Shown here piece after piece: positions 25,717-37,974 of a DNA stretch of 64,000 nucleotides. Each line of letters starts with the position of its first letter. The first letter of the stretch is position 1. The stretch covers positions 14,849,220 through 14,913,219 of the forward strand of contig CM068839.1 in the NCBI GenBank assembly GCA_028554795.2, given 5' to 3'. Made by a program: the position numbers and the translations under genes. Source of the stretch: Sinohyriopsis cumingii. Taxonomy: Eukaryota > Mollusca > Bivalvia > Unionida > Unionidae. The notes under the pieces are model-generated. The model did no database searches and was not told the DNA's origin. It saw only the letters and a program-made list of their open reading frames with translations.

Positions 25717-26589
25717 GAAGATTGCATTTTGATCAATGCAAGTATATGTACTTAATCTATGGATGAAGTAAGGTACTGGACAGATCAATTCTTTTATATT
25801 GTCTTTTTCAACTCCCTGTTTGTACTAGTTCAAATTCCATGAAAATTGATACCTGATGAAAATTAGTTAATTGGCAGTATATATAAGAGATAGTCTGAAA
25901 AAGACACTGCTTCAAAATTTAGAAGAATTCATCCATTTAATGTGCTGAATAAAAAATAACAATATCAACCAATATAATAATTAGGAGTCAGTTTGGTTTT
26001 CAAAATATTGTTAAAAGCATGAAATTAAAATATATTTCTTCCACCAAGTTATATTTTTCAACTGACAAAACAGCAGAAAGATTTTGCATGTCTACTGGAA
26101 TACAGCTTTTATATTCAGTATTTTCAAAATTACTTCATATAACTGGTTCTCCTTCTGTATGTATCTATAACACTAGTGAATAAACTAATGATAAATTTTT
26201 GATAGTAGTGGAAGCAGTGTACAAACAGAGTCTCTGTAACACTGAAATAAAATTACCAAATTTTGCCATAAAATTAAGAATTAAACAAAACATTGTTTAT
26301 GATAATCTTTGTAATATGAAGACTGAAGAAAGAATTAAAACTTGTGATAAATAAATTAATTTTCAGATGGTTTAATTTTACCATCATATTCCATGTATAT
26401 TGATTAGTTAAAAAACATCCTCAAATTTCCTCATAATCATAGGAATTTTCAAAGAAATTCAAAATATACAAACTTAAATCAATGACAGTCAGTTGATTGT
26501 GACTGCCATCTCAATGAAAACATAAGCAAAACAAATTGTTCCTATGAAGCACTTTGAACTATACATAGTTCGTATAGCTAGTCCAATAT
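25717..26589. other. AT-rich unique sequence, no gene seen
   Basis: No exon, RNA gene or mobile element recognised up to the first units of the 27-bp array. Confidence 0.5.
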
Positions 26590-26599
26590 ACATAGTTGG

Positions 26600-26853
26600 T
26601 TGTTGTTGTTGTTGTTATAGGGTTTAATGCCATTTTTCAGCACAAGATAGGCTATACATGGCGGCCAGTATTAATGGCGGAGGAAGAACCAGGAAAACCC
26701 CGGAAAGAACCACTGACCCACGAGAAGCTACCGGCAAGCTTTCTCACATATCCACATTTGCCGAGCCCGAGACTCGAACCCACGCAGACAGAGGTGAGAT
26801 GGCAGTGATCCATGACGGTGAGCGCTTTAGACCACTCGGACACTCGGGGCCCC
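26600..26853 (-). mobile_element. tRNA-derived SINE, family 1 copy 2
   Basis: Minus-strand copy with head 'ggggccccgagtgtccgagt', 'ggtctaaagcgctcaccgtc', B box 'gggttcgagtctcgg' and a tail ending 'aaccctataacaacaacaac'. It sits inside the 27-bp minisatellite, flanked on both sides by acatagttgg (26590-26599 and 26854-26863). Since that string is part of the array unit, it cannot be told apart from a target-site duplication. The insertion separates about two array units on the left from about thirty on the right. Confidence 0.9.
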
Positions 26854-27705
26854 ACATAGTTGGTATAGTTAGTCTAATATACATAGTTGGTATAGCTAGT
26901 CCAATATACATAGTTGGTATAGTTAGTCCAATATACATAGTTTGTATAGTTAGCCCAATATACATAGTTGGTATAGCTAGTCCAATATACATAGTTGGTA
27001 TAGTTAGTCCAATATACATAGTTGGTATAGCTAGTCCAATATACATAGTTGGTATAGCTAGTCCAATATACATAGTTGGTATAGTTAGTCCAATATACAT
27101 AGTTTGTATAGTTAGTCCAATATACATAGCTGGTATAGTTAGCCCAATATACATAGTTGGTATAGTTAGTCCAATATACATAGTTGGTATAGTTAGCCCA
27201 ATATACATAGTTTGTATAGTTAGTCCAATATACATAGTTGGTATAGTTAGTCCAATATACATAGTTTGTATAGTTAGTCCAATATACATAGTTGGTATAG
27301 CTAGTCCAATATACATAGTTTGTATAGTTAGTCCAATATACATAGTTGGTATAGTTAGCCCAATATACATAGTTGGTATAGTTAGTCCAATATACATAGT
27401 TTGTATAGTTAGTCCAATATACATAGTTGGTATAGTTAGTCCAATATACATAGTTGGTATAGCTAGTCCAATATACATAGTTGGTATAGCTAGTCCAATA
27501 TACATAGTTGGTATAGTTAGTCCAATATACATAGTTGGTATAGTTAGTCCAATATACATAGTTTGTATAGTTAGTCCAATATACATAGTTGGTATAGCTA
27601 GTCCAATATACATACATGTAGTTGGCATAGTTAGTCCAATATACATACATGTAGTTGGTATAGCTTGTCCAATATACAAACATGTAGTTGGTATAGCTTG
27701 TCCAA
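26854..27705. repeat. Minisatellite, 27-bp unit, about 31 copies
   Basis: Tandem copies of 'acatagttggtatagttagt' + 'ccaatat'. Single-base variants (gttgg/gtttg, gttagt/gctagt/gttagc) are scattered along it, and the last three units gain an extra 'acatgt'. Since 27 is divisible by three, frames of 353, 311 and 288 codons run through it on both strands (for example GIVSPIYIV and TNYTNYVYW); they are artefacts. Two outlying units lie left of the SINE at 26565-26599. Confidence 0.95.
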
Positions 27706-27814
27706 TAAAGTCTGGTTAATAATGCCAATGAAGACACCACTAGTGTAACAAATAGCTAAATACATCAAAGTGGCACATAATTTGATAATTTTTCCATATT
27801 TGCACATGTATGAT

Positions 27815-28020
27815 ATATATTCACTTATAAGTCTAGTTAAAATGCAAACTTCACAGATCCAGATCTGCCGCTGCAAAATGTGCTGGGCGATCTGGGTCTG
27901 TGCAGTTTTTCTGGAGTAATTAGTAGAACAAACAACACAGACCCTGATCTGCCAGTGTATTATGCAATTGCAGATCAGGGTGTATGTTGTTTGCAGTTGG
28001 ACTGGACTTGTGAGTATATA
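27815..28020. mobile_element. TIR MITE, family A copy 2
   Basis: Ends 'tatatattcacttataag' (left) and 'cttgtgagtatata' (right) are imperfect inverted repeats matching copy 1. The interior shares 'cagatctgggtctgtgcagt', 'agtagaacaaacaacacaga' and 'gcagatcagggtgtatgttg'. Length is essentially the same as copy 1 (206 bp). Confidence 0.8.
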
Positions 28021-28283
28021 AATTATTCAAAAGGTCAAACATTTTATGCTAAGAATTTTCCAGGAAGAAAGTGCTGCAAGAAAAACAATAATAAAGATGC
28101 TGAAACTCATCCTATAAACTAATGATACATTTTGAAGCAGTGTCCATTAAGTGGCCTCTGAATTAAATGTCAATATGAAAAGTAAGAAGGCATGAAAAAT
28201 GTTGTCAACACCTGACCTGCAAAAAAATGAGTTTTTATGGTATCTCTATTTCATTTTTGTTCATATAGCGCAGCATAAATGAA

Positions 28284-28593
28284 ACTGATAAAATAAATCT
28301 AAATCCTAACTAATCACATGTGACTGATAAAATAAATCTAAATCCTAACTAATCACATGTGACTGATAAAATAAATCTAAATCCTAACTAATCACATGTG
28401 ACTGATAAAATAAATCTAAATCCTAACTAATCACATGTGACTGATAAAATAAATCTAAATCCTAACTAATCACATGTGACTGATAAAATAAATCTAAATC
28501 CTAACTAATGACATTAAACTGATAAAATAAATCTAAATCCTAACTAATCACATGTGACTGATAAAATAAATCTAAATCCTAACTAATCACATG
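28284..28593. repeat. Minisatellite, 39-bp unit, 8 copies
   Basis: Eight copies of 'actgataaaataaatctaaa' + 'tcctaactaatcacatgtg'. All but one are identical (the sixth has tgacattaa), implying very recent amplification. Confidence 0.95.
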
Positions 28594-29219
28594 TGCTTCA
28601 ACATAATAAACATTTTAACTAAGAACAATGAGGAAATATATTGCACAGTTGTGAGAATGAATACATGGTGTACCAGTAAAATGCCATGAGATAGAAATGA
28701 CATAGGGACTGTGAGACAATTTATTGTTATGCCTTCTTGATACAGATGTAGTAATACAAATGAGACAGAACAAGCCATAGAATAATTATAATCCCTAGAG
28801 TATTAATGCCTGCACCCAAACCCACCATCAAAAATTGTGCAACAGTGTTGGGTAAAATATTTCACAATTTAAGACATTTAAAACATGATTCAGATTGCTC
28901 AATATATCAAACAAATATTGAAATATTGAACAAAGCCTTTCAACACCATAGGACTATTAAGACCATTCAGTTTTAATCTAAGACTTTTGAACACTGTGGT
29001 ACTTTTAAGACTTTTATAAATACAATCGTCTCTAGTGACATAAAGCCAAACTCTCTTTAATAATACACGTTTCATATCAGGAGGTGAACAAAACAGTAAA
29101 TGTGTACATCTCTGGTGTGTGTTAATGATGGCATCTAACCACATAATCCCCTGGCCAACATGAAAGCTTATGGAGTAGGGCATAATATACAGCCAGGTAT
29201 GGATGAAAATACAAGTCAC
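28594..29219. other. Unique sequence, no gene seen
   Basis: Small minus-strand frames at 28587-28778 and 28899-29219 lack any recognisable domain. Confidence 0.45.
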
Positions 29220-30080
29220 TTGAGTATGAAAATGAGGCCACTATGACCTACTTTTGGAATGGTTGAGTTATTCTCATTCAGATGCATCTACATATAAATT
29301 TTATGTTTTGGTGAAATGGGATAACAGATACTGTGGGTGGAATAAACAAATAACTGAAAATACAAAAGTCAATCAAGCATGATGATTAGGTCACACTGAC
29401 TTAGTTTCTGGTACGATTGAATTACCATCCTTTAGATGCATGTATGTGCCATGTTTAGTAAGTGTTAATGAAACACTGAGAATATAATACAAGAATAAGC
29501 AGAAAATAATAAAAGTCAATCAAGTGTGTAAATTAGGTCTCAGTCACCTAGTTTTCTTTATAGTTTAGTTACTTGCCTTAAGAAGCATCAACATTGAAAA
29601 TACGAATATCTAAAGCATAAAAACTGGGTAACATCACCATAGTTTTGGCACTGTCATATTAATTTTGTTAAAATGGATTGATGTATCAATATTTATATTT
29701 GTAGGTAAATTACGGTGCAAGTGACTCAAGCTGAAGCCCATTCTGCTGTCATTTTTGGGGTTATCTCTCTTGAACCATTACTAGACTGTGACATGATTGT
29801 TAACATCACTAGACTGTGCCATGATCATTACATCTTGGGCATGTTTTTTTTATTAATATGCCAGTAACTTTGAGTGTATCTATGCAGACTTATGTTTAAA
29901 TCACAAAGTTAATAGAGAATACTGTCATTTCTTCATCAGTGAGAGAGCTAATAAAAATGTTTCTTGTGTAGCTTGGATGATTTTGGTGATAATTTGGGGT
30001 TGGCTAAATTACTCTCCAATAGATTCATCTACATACTAATTTGAATGTATGTAGGTGAAATAGGGTCCAGACATTGAGGG
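29220..30080. repeat. Very degenerate ~150-bp repeat
   Basis: Three to four diverged units (near 29235, 29390, 29535 and 29985) sharing 'aaaagtcaatcaagc', 'aggtcac..tgac.tagttt', 'gttga.tta.t', 'agatgcatctacat' and 'gtgaaatggg'. The copies are not contiguous between 29640 and 29980. Confidence 0.55.
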
Positions 30081-30422
30081 AGTAACCAACCATCAAACAC
30101 ACATACATGAACCATGAGAATACAAACAAATAACTAAAAAAAATTGTAAGGAAAAAATAGCTCATGTTCTTGTTTCATTAAATCGTCTACATGTATCTAC
30201 ACAAAAACATCCTGTGAATTTTGTATAATAACATGCTCTTGTGTTTTGTGCTTTGTTCTGGTTTTGTTTGTGTAATTGACTTTGTGTCCAGCTGGTTTCA
30301 CACCAATTCTGCACCATTGTTTGTCAATTTTTCTTTCATATCTATTATTTCCCCGACCAACATGAGCTTTTTGATCCAGTTTCTATCAGAAAGACTATTA
30401 TTTGCCACGTTATTTGTCAATG

Positions 30423-30423
<1 letters not shown>
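30081..30423. other. Unique sequence, no gene seen
   Basis: A T-rich open frame (30221-30508, plus) runs into the AT microsatellite; it has no domain and is likely chance. Confidence 0.4.

Positions 30424-30507
<84 letters not shown>
30424..30507. repeat. (AT)n microsatellite, about 42 repeats
   Basis: Uninterrupted alternating TA run of about 84 bp. Confidence 0.98.
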
Positions 30508-30509
<2 letters not shown>

Positions 30510-31466
30510 ATTAATGAGTTTTCTGGAAAATTTAATCCCTCACATTCTATTTTCCAATGTCATCATATCATACATGAATCTACTAGCTGCATAAGTATAT
30601 AAGTATATTCAATAAAAGTTTAAATAATTAGTGAGTATGTCTAATGACTTGTGTTTATTTCACTTTATTATAACAAGCACTTGTACATAAATAGAAGTTT
30701 AAACAATTAAGGGCAAATCTTCTTTATGCTGGCCGGCATCTCTACTCATCTAAGATCGTTTGATAGTGTCGCCATAATACATGTAATATCTTGCAGCTAA
30801 ATGCGTTATGGCAAACTAATAAAATGCAGTCATTTTTATAAGTTATATTTTACAACTGTTATAACTGCTAATGAGCCAATAATTGATGCCACTTTTTATT
30901 TTGAAAAGCTTAAATCAATCAATTTTATTTGTAAAGATATCAACAAACTGTGATTGTTACATATAACTGGTAAACAACAGAGACTTAATGACAAACACAA
31001 TTTATTTACCATAATTTATGTCAAAAGAATGGACGATTTAATGCCAGTGTGTTTATTTAATTATTAACACCCTTGTTGGCAAGAAGCAAAAACAGACATT
31101 GTTTAATACAATTGCTAGTTATATTACAGTCACACTACTTTAAATTTTTCCACACACATGATTACGTGATCAATTTATAACCTTGTTGTGCCACTAGAAT
31201 TTGACCAGTTGGAGATTGATAAATTGACAACCCTCCAGATTTGCATATGTGAATCTGTGTTATCCTCCTGACTCTATTTTCTCCTACAATTCTTCAAATT
31301 TTCTTATTTTTGGACAGATTATTTCTAGATTAGTGAGTCAAGTTTTATAGTAATTATATACTTTCGTTCTATATTTTCATTTCTAATTTCTGGATCCAGT
31401 CCCCATTGAAATATGTCTGGATAGTGAGGTTTCTGGATAAATGGAGTGCAGATTAATGATTTTAAT

Positions 31467-31503
<37 letters not shown>

Positions 31504-32206
31504 AAAGTAACAAATCATATGGCAAATAACCAAATAACAGTCTTAAAAAACAAATTAGATAATAAACATATTGGCTAGCAAGATGTACTGTGTATAGTCT
31601 GTATAACAGACTGAAGTAGCTGTACTGAATTCTGCACAATGTCTGCAGTTTACCATTTATGTTTTGCTATGTTTTATGAGTATTCCTACAGAAGATGTAA
31701 ACAGTTACACAATTCTCCCTCCTAATTCAAAGTAAAATAACACATTAAGAAAAAAACTATTAGTGCCTTGTTTGATTTGAACTGAAGTTGGCTTTCATGC
31801 AAGGCACCATTTTGCCACACAGTCACATAAATGTCTAAGAATAACTTCAAATTTTATGCTTATCTTGTTGTCAATGCAGCAGTAAAATTTATAATTCACT
31901 CCAGTGAATTATCACTTTTATTCTACTTGTATATATTAGCTTTATAGGGTATTTTGGTTCAGATTATAGTAATCTATGGCTCTATGCTGAAATTAAGAAT
32001 TTCCCCAAACACCAAACTAGAAACTTTTTAAAAATAAAATTGACTAAAAACATTAAAAAAATAGAGGACAGCATAGTCTATTCCAATCCGTAATCTTATA
32101 TTGTCTAAATGACTCAAAATTAAAATGGAAATTGTAACCCTGAAGACATATTTGTGTTTTGTCAAATCTTTTCACAACAAATAAACTTGATTCACTCATA
32201 CATACA

Positions 32207-32237
<31 letters not shown>

Positions 32238-32479
32238 TTATGTACTGATAAAGGTGCACAATTTACACTACTAAATCTGACATCAAAATTTGGTTACATA
32301 GGAACTTACACTTTCTCTTCCTATAGATAATTTAAAAATGAATTTCTCTCCTCTAAGTGATTAAAGACAGACAGACAAACTAGAATTGCATCCTCTTTCT
32401 TTTTATGTAGTTTCTGGGACTGTATCATGAAGGCAAAGACAGACTAAATTCTCACACCTTTGGAGACCTGAAAACTTAC
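30508..32479. other. Unique AT-rich stretch with two microsatellites
   Basis: No exon recognised. It contains (AC)n(AT)n at about 31468-31503 and (CATA)n at about 32197-32236. The remainder is AT-rich unique sequence that could be intron of the minus-strand TTLL9-like gene. Confidence 0.5.
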
Positions 32480-32524
32480 CCCTGTTTGTTTCCTTGTTGT
32501 GTGTTAGCATTAACAGTATTTGGT
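32480..32524 (-). CDS. Putative 45-bp exon, TTLL9-like gene, linker module 1
   Basis: Minus-strand candidate with acceptor 'aatggtataattgcag' and strong donor 'CAGGG|gtaagttt'. It reads one leading base (A), 14 codons (PNTVNANTQQGNKQ) and two trailing bases (GG). The phases are those of the TTLL exon 2 kb upstream and of the 42-bp modules further downstream. Joined to the TTLL exon it would continue ...WQEVP-G-PNTVNANTQQ. The peptide is Asn/Thr/Gln-rich with no fold signature. The pyrimidine tract is weaker than for the 23177-23218 exon. Confidence 0.5.
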
Positions 32525-32804
32525 CTGCAATTATACCATTAAAATATTAAACACTATAATACAGTCTGACTCAAAACTCATGGCTTTCAAATAGAATCTA
32601 AGCTCTAAGCTTAGGATCTGTGATTCATTAAATATTCAACTGAAATCATAATCAGGGACAAAGTAATTTATTAAGGTGTGCAATGAAATTCACAAAAAAA
32701 CTGATACATGGGGTTAGTTACTGGGCATAGAACGTGTATCAATTATTGGTCTAGTTCTCTCCATAATTAATTCACTTTTTAAACTTTCTATGGCTAAAAA
32801 AGAA

Positions 32805-32992
32805 AAAACACAACATTCATTGAGTGGTGTAAACTACTCCAACAGAGCACCAAACACAACATTCATTGAGTGATGTAAACTGCTCCAACAGAGCACAAAC
32901 ACAACATTCATTGAGTGATGTAAACTACTCCAACAGAGCACCAAACACAATATTCACTGAGTGGTGTAAACTACTCCAACAGAGCACCAAAC
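32805..32992. repeat. 46-bp tandem repeat, 4 copies
   Basis: Four copies of 'caccaaacacaacattcatt' + 'gagtggtgtaaactactcca' + 'acagag' with few differences. Confidence 0.93.
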
Positions 32993-34539
32993 CATCCTAC
33001 TTTGCACACAATGATCACTAAAAACGACCATACAGTAGTTTGGATTTTAGATGATGTAAAATTATTTTTCCCTTTAAATGTTTTCTGAAGTTTGTAATTC
33101 AATGCTGAGTGATATTCACCATCTTTGCTCCTCCAAGAGAAAAGTAAACAGAAAATTCTCAACAAAACCTTGTTGTATTGTTGGTAAATTGTCCTCCCAA
33201 GATGCATCCCCATACCAAGTCTCATACAAGAAATATTCAAAATTCAAACCAAAAGATAAAAAGTGTGTACTTTAGAGATGATAATCTAATGTTTGCACCA
33301 ATAATTGAAAGAAGTGCTTATGGTGATAAATTTTCAGATGTTGATTCATTAAAAATAACCAAAGCAGTGACGGAATATTTAATGGCTGCCATCTACAGAG
33401 ATTCTGCTTTGAAGTGGCTGACATCTGTTTGCGTAGCATTTAAATGAAGGGGTTACACATAATGATAAAGGAACCTGTAGCAATGCATGAATTGACAGTA
33501 ATCAGACTGCTACTGGTGTGAAGAATAAAAAAATATAAATTCAGAAGCAAATACTAGTTAATACTGAATAATGACTATACGTTCACTATAAGTCAAATCC
33601 TGAACATAAAATTCCACTATGTAACACTCTTCTGGTACTTTAGATAATAAAACAATTCATGGCAAATTTGGTGACTTCTTGGGTAATTCAAGCATAACCT
33701 AGTATATCCCCCCCAGGCTCCCTGTAAAGACTTCTAATGAAAGTACTCCATAGTGCAGTTATCTCAATTTTTACAGTACTTAACTTAGCACCCTACAGGC
33801 AAGCATCATCAAATTTATACTTATGCTACACTTTGTTTCCATGACAACATACAAAATACTGATTGCTGGAAACCTGAAATATCAAAGGACACCTCTACAC
33901 AACCAGCTTGACACGTATTCATAGTTTGATTTAAAACAATTACTTTACAGACATAGAAACAAATTTTGGACAGAAACTAGAACTATGATGAAAACTTGTA
34001 CACTTGTAAGATGGGCAAAAGTCCAGTTTGTTCAAATGTTAGACTTATTTGAATACTGGGATAGTTAAATAATGGATACTTTAAACAACAACAAAAATCA
34101 TGCAACATTTTCAAAAAAAACATGCAAGGGATGTAAGAGGCAAGCTACCAATGGATGCAGTTATTCTTCGTAGTGAACATATTAAAATGTCAATGGAAAA
34201 GACATCCTTTACAGAAAAAAGTTTAAGAAGACTAATTAACTTCATTCCATTTTATGACAATGTTGTGTTTATGCAAAAATAATTTCACAAGAAAACAGTA
34301 TTAAAAAATCACTAAGCAAAAATGTATGCCAAAGAGGCAAAAATCTTTCTAATGTTATTTAGTGAATCAGGAGCTAGAGAGTCAAAGAGACAAACAGAAT
34401 GGTGATTCTGATAGATCATGTGTGGCTTCAATAGTATAATGTGAATCCTTTAATATATATTTAATAAAACTGCAGGGTGAAGTTAATTCCTGGATGTATT
34501 GTTATGGATTAGTAATACTCTGCTGGCAGAGTTACCTAC
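32993..34539. other. Presumed intron, no further exon seen
   Basis: AT-rich unique sequence between the TTLL-like exon and the first linker module. The overlapping open frames at 33078-33447 show no recognisable domain. Confidence 0.45.
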
Positions 34540-34626
34540 CCTGGCACTTCCTGCCAACCAGGCCTGGCCCTTAACACATCCAGTATGGTGTTCTGGAGGG
34601 AACTCTTGTAACGAATCTCTCTGTCT
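34540..34626 (-). CDS. TTLL9: Conserved exon of a TTLL9-like tubulin polyglutamylase-family gene
   Basis: An 87-bp minus-strand exon with acceptor 'cacttgtacttacag' and donor 'CCAGG|gtaggtaa'. It reads A + 28 codons + GG; the peptide starts DREIRYKS and continues SLQNTILDVLRARPGWQEV. Family knowledge: this pattern (a basic/aromatic start, N-T-x-x-D-V-L, then R-P-G-W-x-E-V) is the N-terminal segment of TTLL9. There it directly precedes an E-W-D-F-Y-W-like block, part of the ATP-grasp ligase that adds glutamate chains to tubulin in cilia and flagella. A donor 4 bp further downstream would read an in-frame TAG, so I prefer the donor given. Neither the ATG exon (expected at higher coordinates) nor the catalytic exons (expected below base 1) were found, so the gene extends past the window. 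A related TTLL paralogue is the main alternative. Confidence 0.75.
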
Positions 34627-35349
34627 CTGTAAGTACAAGTGAAATATGCATATTAATTCATATACCTAAAGAGTGACAGGAACCCATACAGCATGTCTGT
34701 TGCCCACCCATACATCACCACCAAGTGAATTACCAATACAACTTATTATAATTCTCTGGGTTGCTGAAAGAAATGTAATTTAAAAGTAAAGAAAAAAAAA
34801 TTGGAATGAATACAGGCAAAGCAGTTCTGGAATTTCTCACTCAGGAGGTTACAAAAACAATGAAAAGATGAGAGGCATTCAAGATATAAAATTGGTTTAA
34901 TCTATCAATCTGAATGCATAAGGGTGACCCTGGCCTTCAAAAAATTGTACTGGGTAATGCTATACAGAAACATACTGATCCATGACACAGATTTAAGTGT
35001 TGTGACCTTGACCTTTGAACTCTAAAAAATGAACTTAATTCCTACTTGTAGTACAGAATAGTTACAGAAACTTGCACAGAAACTACTCACTTGCATTTCT
35101 GTCCAATTAACCATATAAGAAGTATTGCATCTATCCTGAGAGGAGAATGAGGAAGGGTGGGGGAGGAAACTAAATCTAGAATTTATTTGGGTCCAGAAGC
35201 TGAAAAATTATGTGTCTGGGCTACCATATGATAAATTTCAGTAGCGGACTAGGCCACAAGATGAAATCATACATCTCTCCCTATTTTTGTGATCCGTAAC
35301 TGCATATCATGTTATATACCAAACTACCATGTAATCTAAATGTTGTAAA
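34627..35349. other. Presumed intron or upstream region, no gene seen
   Basis: No second TTLL exon could be recognised. Sequence is AT-rich and unique. Confidence 0.4.
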
Positions 35350-35543
35350 TGAATATGTACATGTGTATGAATATGTACATGTGTATGAATATGTACATGT
35401 GTGAGAATATGTACATGTGTATGAATACATACATGTGTATGAATATGAACATGTGTGAGAATATGTACATGTGTATGAATACATACATGTGTATGAATAT
35501 GTACATGTGTATGAATATGTACATGTAAATGAATATGTACATC
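35350..35543. repeat. Minisatellite, 18-bp unit, about 10-11 copies
   Basis: Copies of 'gaatatgtacatgtgtat' with variants gaatacatac and gtgaga. Overlapping minus-strand frames (THVHIH, YMYIFIH) are artefacts of an 18-bp period. Confidence 0.95.
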
Positions 35544-35831
35544 TGTTGTGTGGGCAGTGGTAGTAGGTAGGGGTACTGAAAATGTCAGTTTAAAAAATAT
35601 TAACATTATTCATTTACTGTACTGTATACTATACATAAAATATGCTCCTTTAACTTCATAGTAGATTAAGGTCCTCAATAGATGTGTATCCTCAGGTTTA
35701 GACACTTGACATTTAAATCTGAATTATTTCAGATGCTTAGAAATTTCAATCTGTTGATTTTTATGACTCATGCTGATTTGTGCCAGAGCATCATTCTTAA
35801 GTACCTTTCATTAATCTCTAACATAATTTCC

Positions 35832-36092
35832 GGGGCCCCGAGTGGCCGAGTGGTCTAAAGTGCTTTCCGTTACGAATCACTCGTTACGGATCACTGCCAT
35901 CTCACCTCTGTCTGCACCGGTTCGAGTCTCGGATTCAGCCAATGTGGGTATGTGAGAAAGCTTGCCAGTAGCTTCTCATGGGTCAGTGGTTCTTTCCAGT
36001 GGGGTTTCCGGGTTCTTCCTCCACCATTAATACTGGCCACCATGTATAGCCTATCGTGTGCTGAAAATGGCGTTAAACCCCACAACAACAAC
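35832..36092 (+). mobile_element. tRNA-derived SINE, family 1 copy 3
   Basis: Plus-strand copy: 'ggggccccgagtggccgagt', 'ggtctaaagtgctttccgtt', B box 'ggttcgagtctcgg', body, then 'ggcgttaaaccccacaacaa'. A 12-bp target-site duplication, aacataatttcc, flanks it at 35820-35831 and 36093-36104. It contains a small internal duplication of 'gttacgaatcactc/gttacggatcactg' just after the A box. Confidence 0.92.
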
Positions 36093-36104
36093 AACATAAT
36101 TTCC

Positions 36105-36578
36105 TACTGAGCTTGAGCTGTCCATAACAAACTGACTGTGTCCACCAGTGATCAACATTTGCTAGACTACTCTTTACACCTTACTGGTCAATAATATTGC
36201 ACTCATGCAAAATCAATATGTACTGGGCATAGCTAACAGGTCACTAATGTCACACTTAGGTGAGCATAACTGAATCAAGGTCAGATTGTTTTGAGATAAT
36301 CTTCTCAGATTGTTTCAAGATAATCTTTGATGTTTATGATACTAAGAGGAATGAAGAAATCAGTTATGACTTGAATGAATTAACTTTTGATCAAATATCA
36401 TCATTGTTTGAACATACATGTGATTCTACAGTCAGTAGGACAAAAATACCATTTTAAAGGCTGCCTACTGCACATACAGTTTTATTGAAAAAGCATTTGA
36501 AAAATAAAAGATTAGTAGTAGTAGTAGTAGTAGTAGTATTGTTATCAGTGTTATTATTGTTATTATTTTCATTATTTC

Positions 36579-36624
<46 letters not shown>

Positions 36625-36732
36625 ATTATAAAGAATCTGTATATTTGTGGATTATATCCCCACTCTACAGAAACCAACTGGAACCAGTTTAATGGGGACT
36701 AGAATCTGATACTGGTGCAATCTTATGTGACA
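36105..36732. other. Non-genic, with (AGT)n/(ATT)n microsatellites
   Basis: Simple repeats at about 36511-36630: (TAG)n then (TTA)n and (TTG) variants. No gene. Confidence 0.7.
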
Positions 36733-36960
36733 GAGCAATCAGATTACTAAGTTTAATATGAGTACACATCAAGCAATCAGATTACTAAGTTTAATATGAG
36801 TACACATCAAGCAATCAGATCACTAAGTTTAATATGAGTACACATCAAGCAATCAGATTACTAAGTTTAATATGAGTACATATCAAGCAATCAGACTACT
36901 AAGTTTAATATGAGTTCACACCAAGCAATCAGATTACTAAGTTTAATATGAGTACTCATC
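36733..36960. repeat. 38-bp tandem repeat, 6 copies
   Basis: Six copies of 'agcaatcagattactaagtt' + 'taatatgagtacacatca', nearly identical. Confidence 0.95.
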
Positions 36961-37974
36961 ACGCTGTTAAATGATTACCTTACTGATGTAATCTGGAGAG
37001 TTTAAGGCCAAATGCAGGATGTTTCATGAGGGTGTTATAAGTAATAAATGGATGAAAGTGTCTTTCAAGTCTTTAATAAAAATTGAGACACCTTTTGTCA
37101 GAGGTGAGATATATTGAAGAAATCAACTGAAAAATGATTTTGGGAGAAACCCTCAATATGTATTTTTTTTGTTATTGTGTTATTCAAGATGTTTTGAAAG
37201 GAATATCTAACGGCAGTTGATGCATGTTCATATCACAATACAAAACAATATCCTAATACAAAGAAAACATGGCTAATAAAATAAAATTAGAAAACATGGC
37301 TAATAAAATAAAATTTGGGATTACATATCGTATCCAGCTCCTCAAAATGAACTTTGACTGGAGGCATACTGGAAAGCAGTGAGCAACCTTTAAAACTCCC
37401 AGCCACAGACAAACCTTTGTTTGAACCTTTCTACACACTGAATGCAATTGTTTTGTCACTACCACATTCATATGATATAATAAAGACATTCTCCATACTT
37501 GGCAATATAAAGTGATTCAAGGGGAAATCTGAACCAGAAAACTATTGACAGCCAGTTAAATATGAAACTTAATCATCAAAGTTAAAGTCATTAGTGGTCA
37601 CCAGTCAGTGATTTTGTTAAGGAAACTAAAAATGCTTGTGGATTTTATAAAACAAATGGTTCTTTTACAATTAGTGAAGAGAACTACAAGATATAAACCT
37701 CTTCATTTTTGATCAAATTGCTGTATATTAATTACAATGGTTCAAAACAATTAACAAAAATTCATGTCTCAGTCTCAGAAATGACCTGTCAGTGATTATC
37801 ATTCTGACCCTCTGATTCCAAATAAACAGAAAGTAACAATTGTGAGAAGGTGAATAAATGTAAAATGGCAGTCATAATCTGTAATTTGCATACTGCCAAT
37901 ATAAATATGGCAACCAGTTGCCTGACAACATGACACAAACTTCCTGTCAATCATTAAATAATTATAGCAGAAGC
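36961..37974. other. Unique sequence with one short duplication
   Basis: An adjacent pair of 'aaaacatggctaataaaata' lies at about 37265-37315. No exon or mobile element was recognised. Confidence 0.5.

Noticed and set aside
26658..27740. Frames of 353, 311 and 288 codons over the 27-bp array
   Set aside because: Unit length is a multiple of three, all frames are open, and the start of one lies inside a SINE.
30221..30508. Plus-strand frame running into the (AT)n tract
   Set aside because: A third of it is the IY repeat encoded by the microsatellite; nothing else supports a gene.
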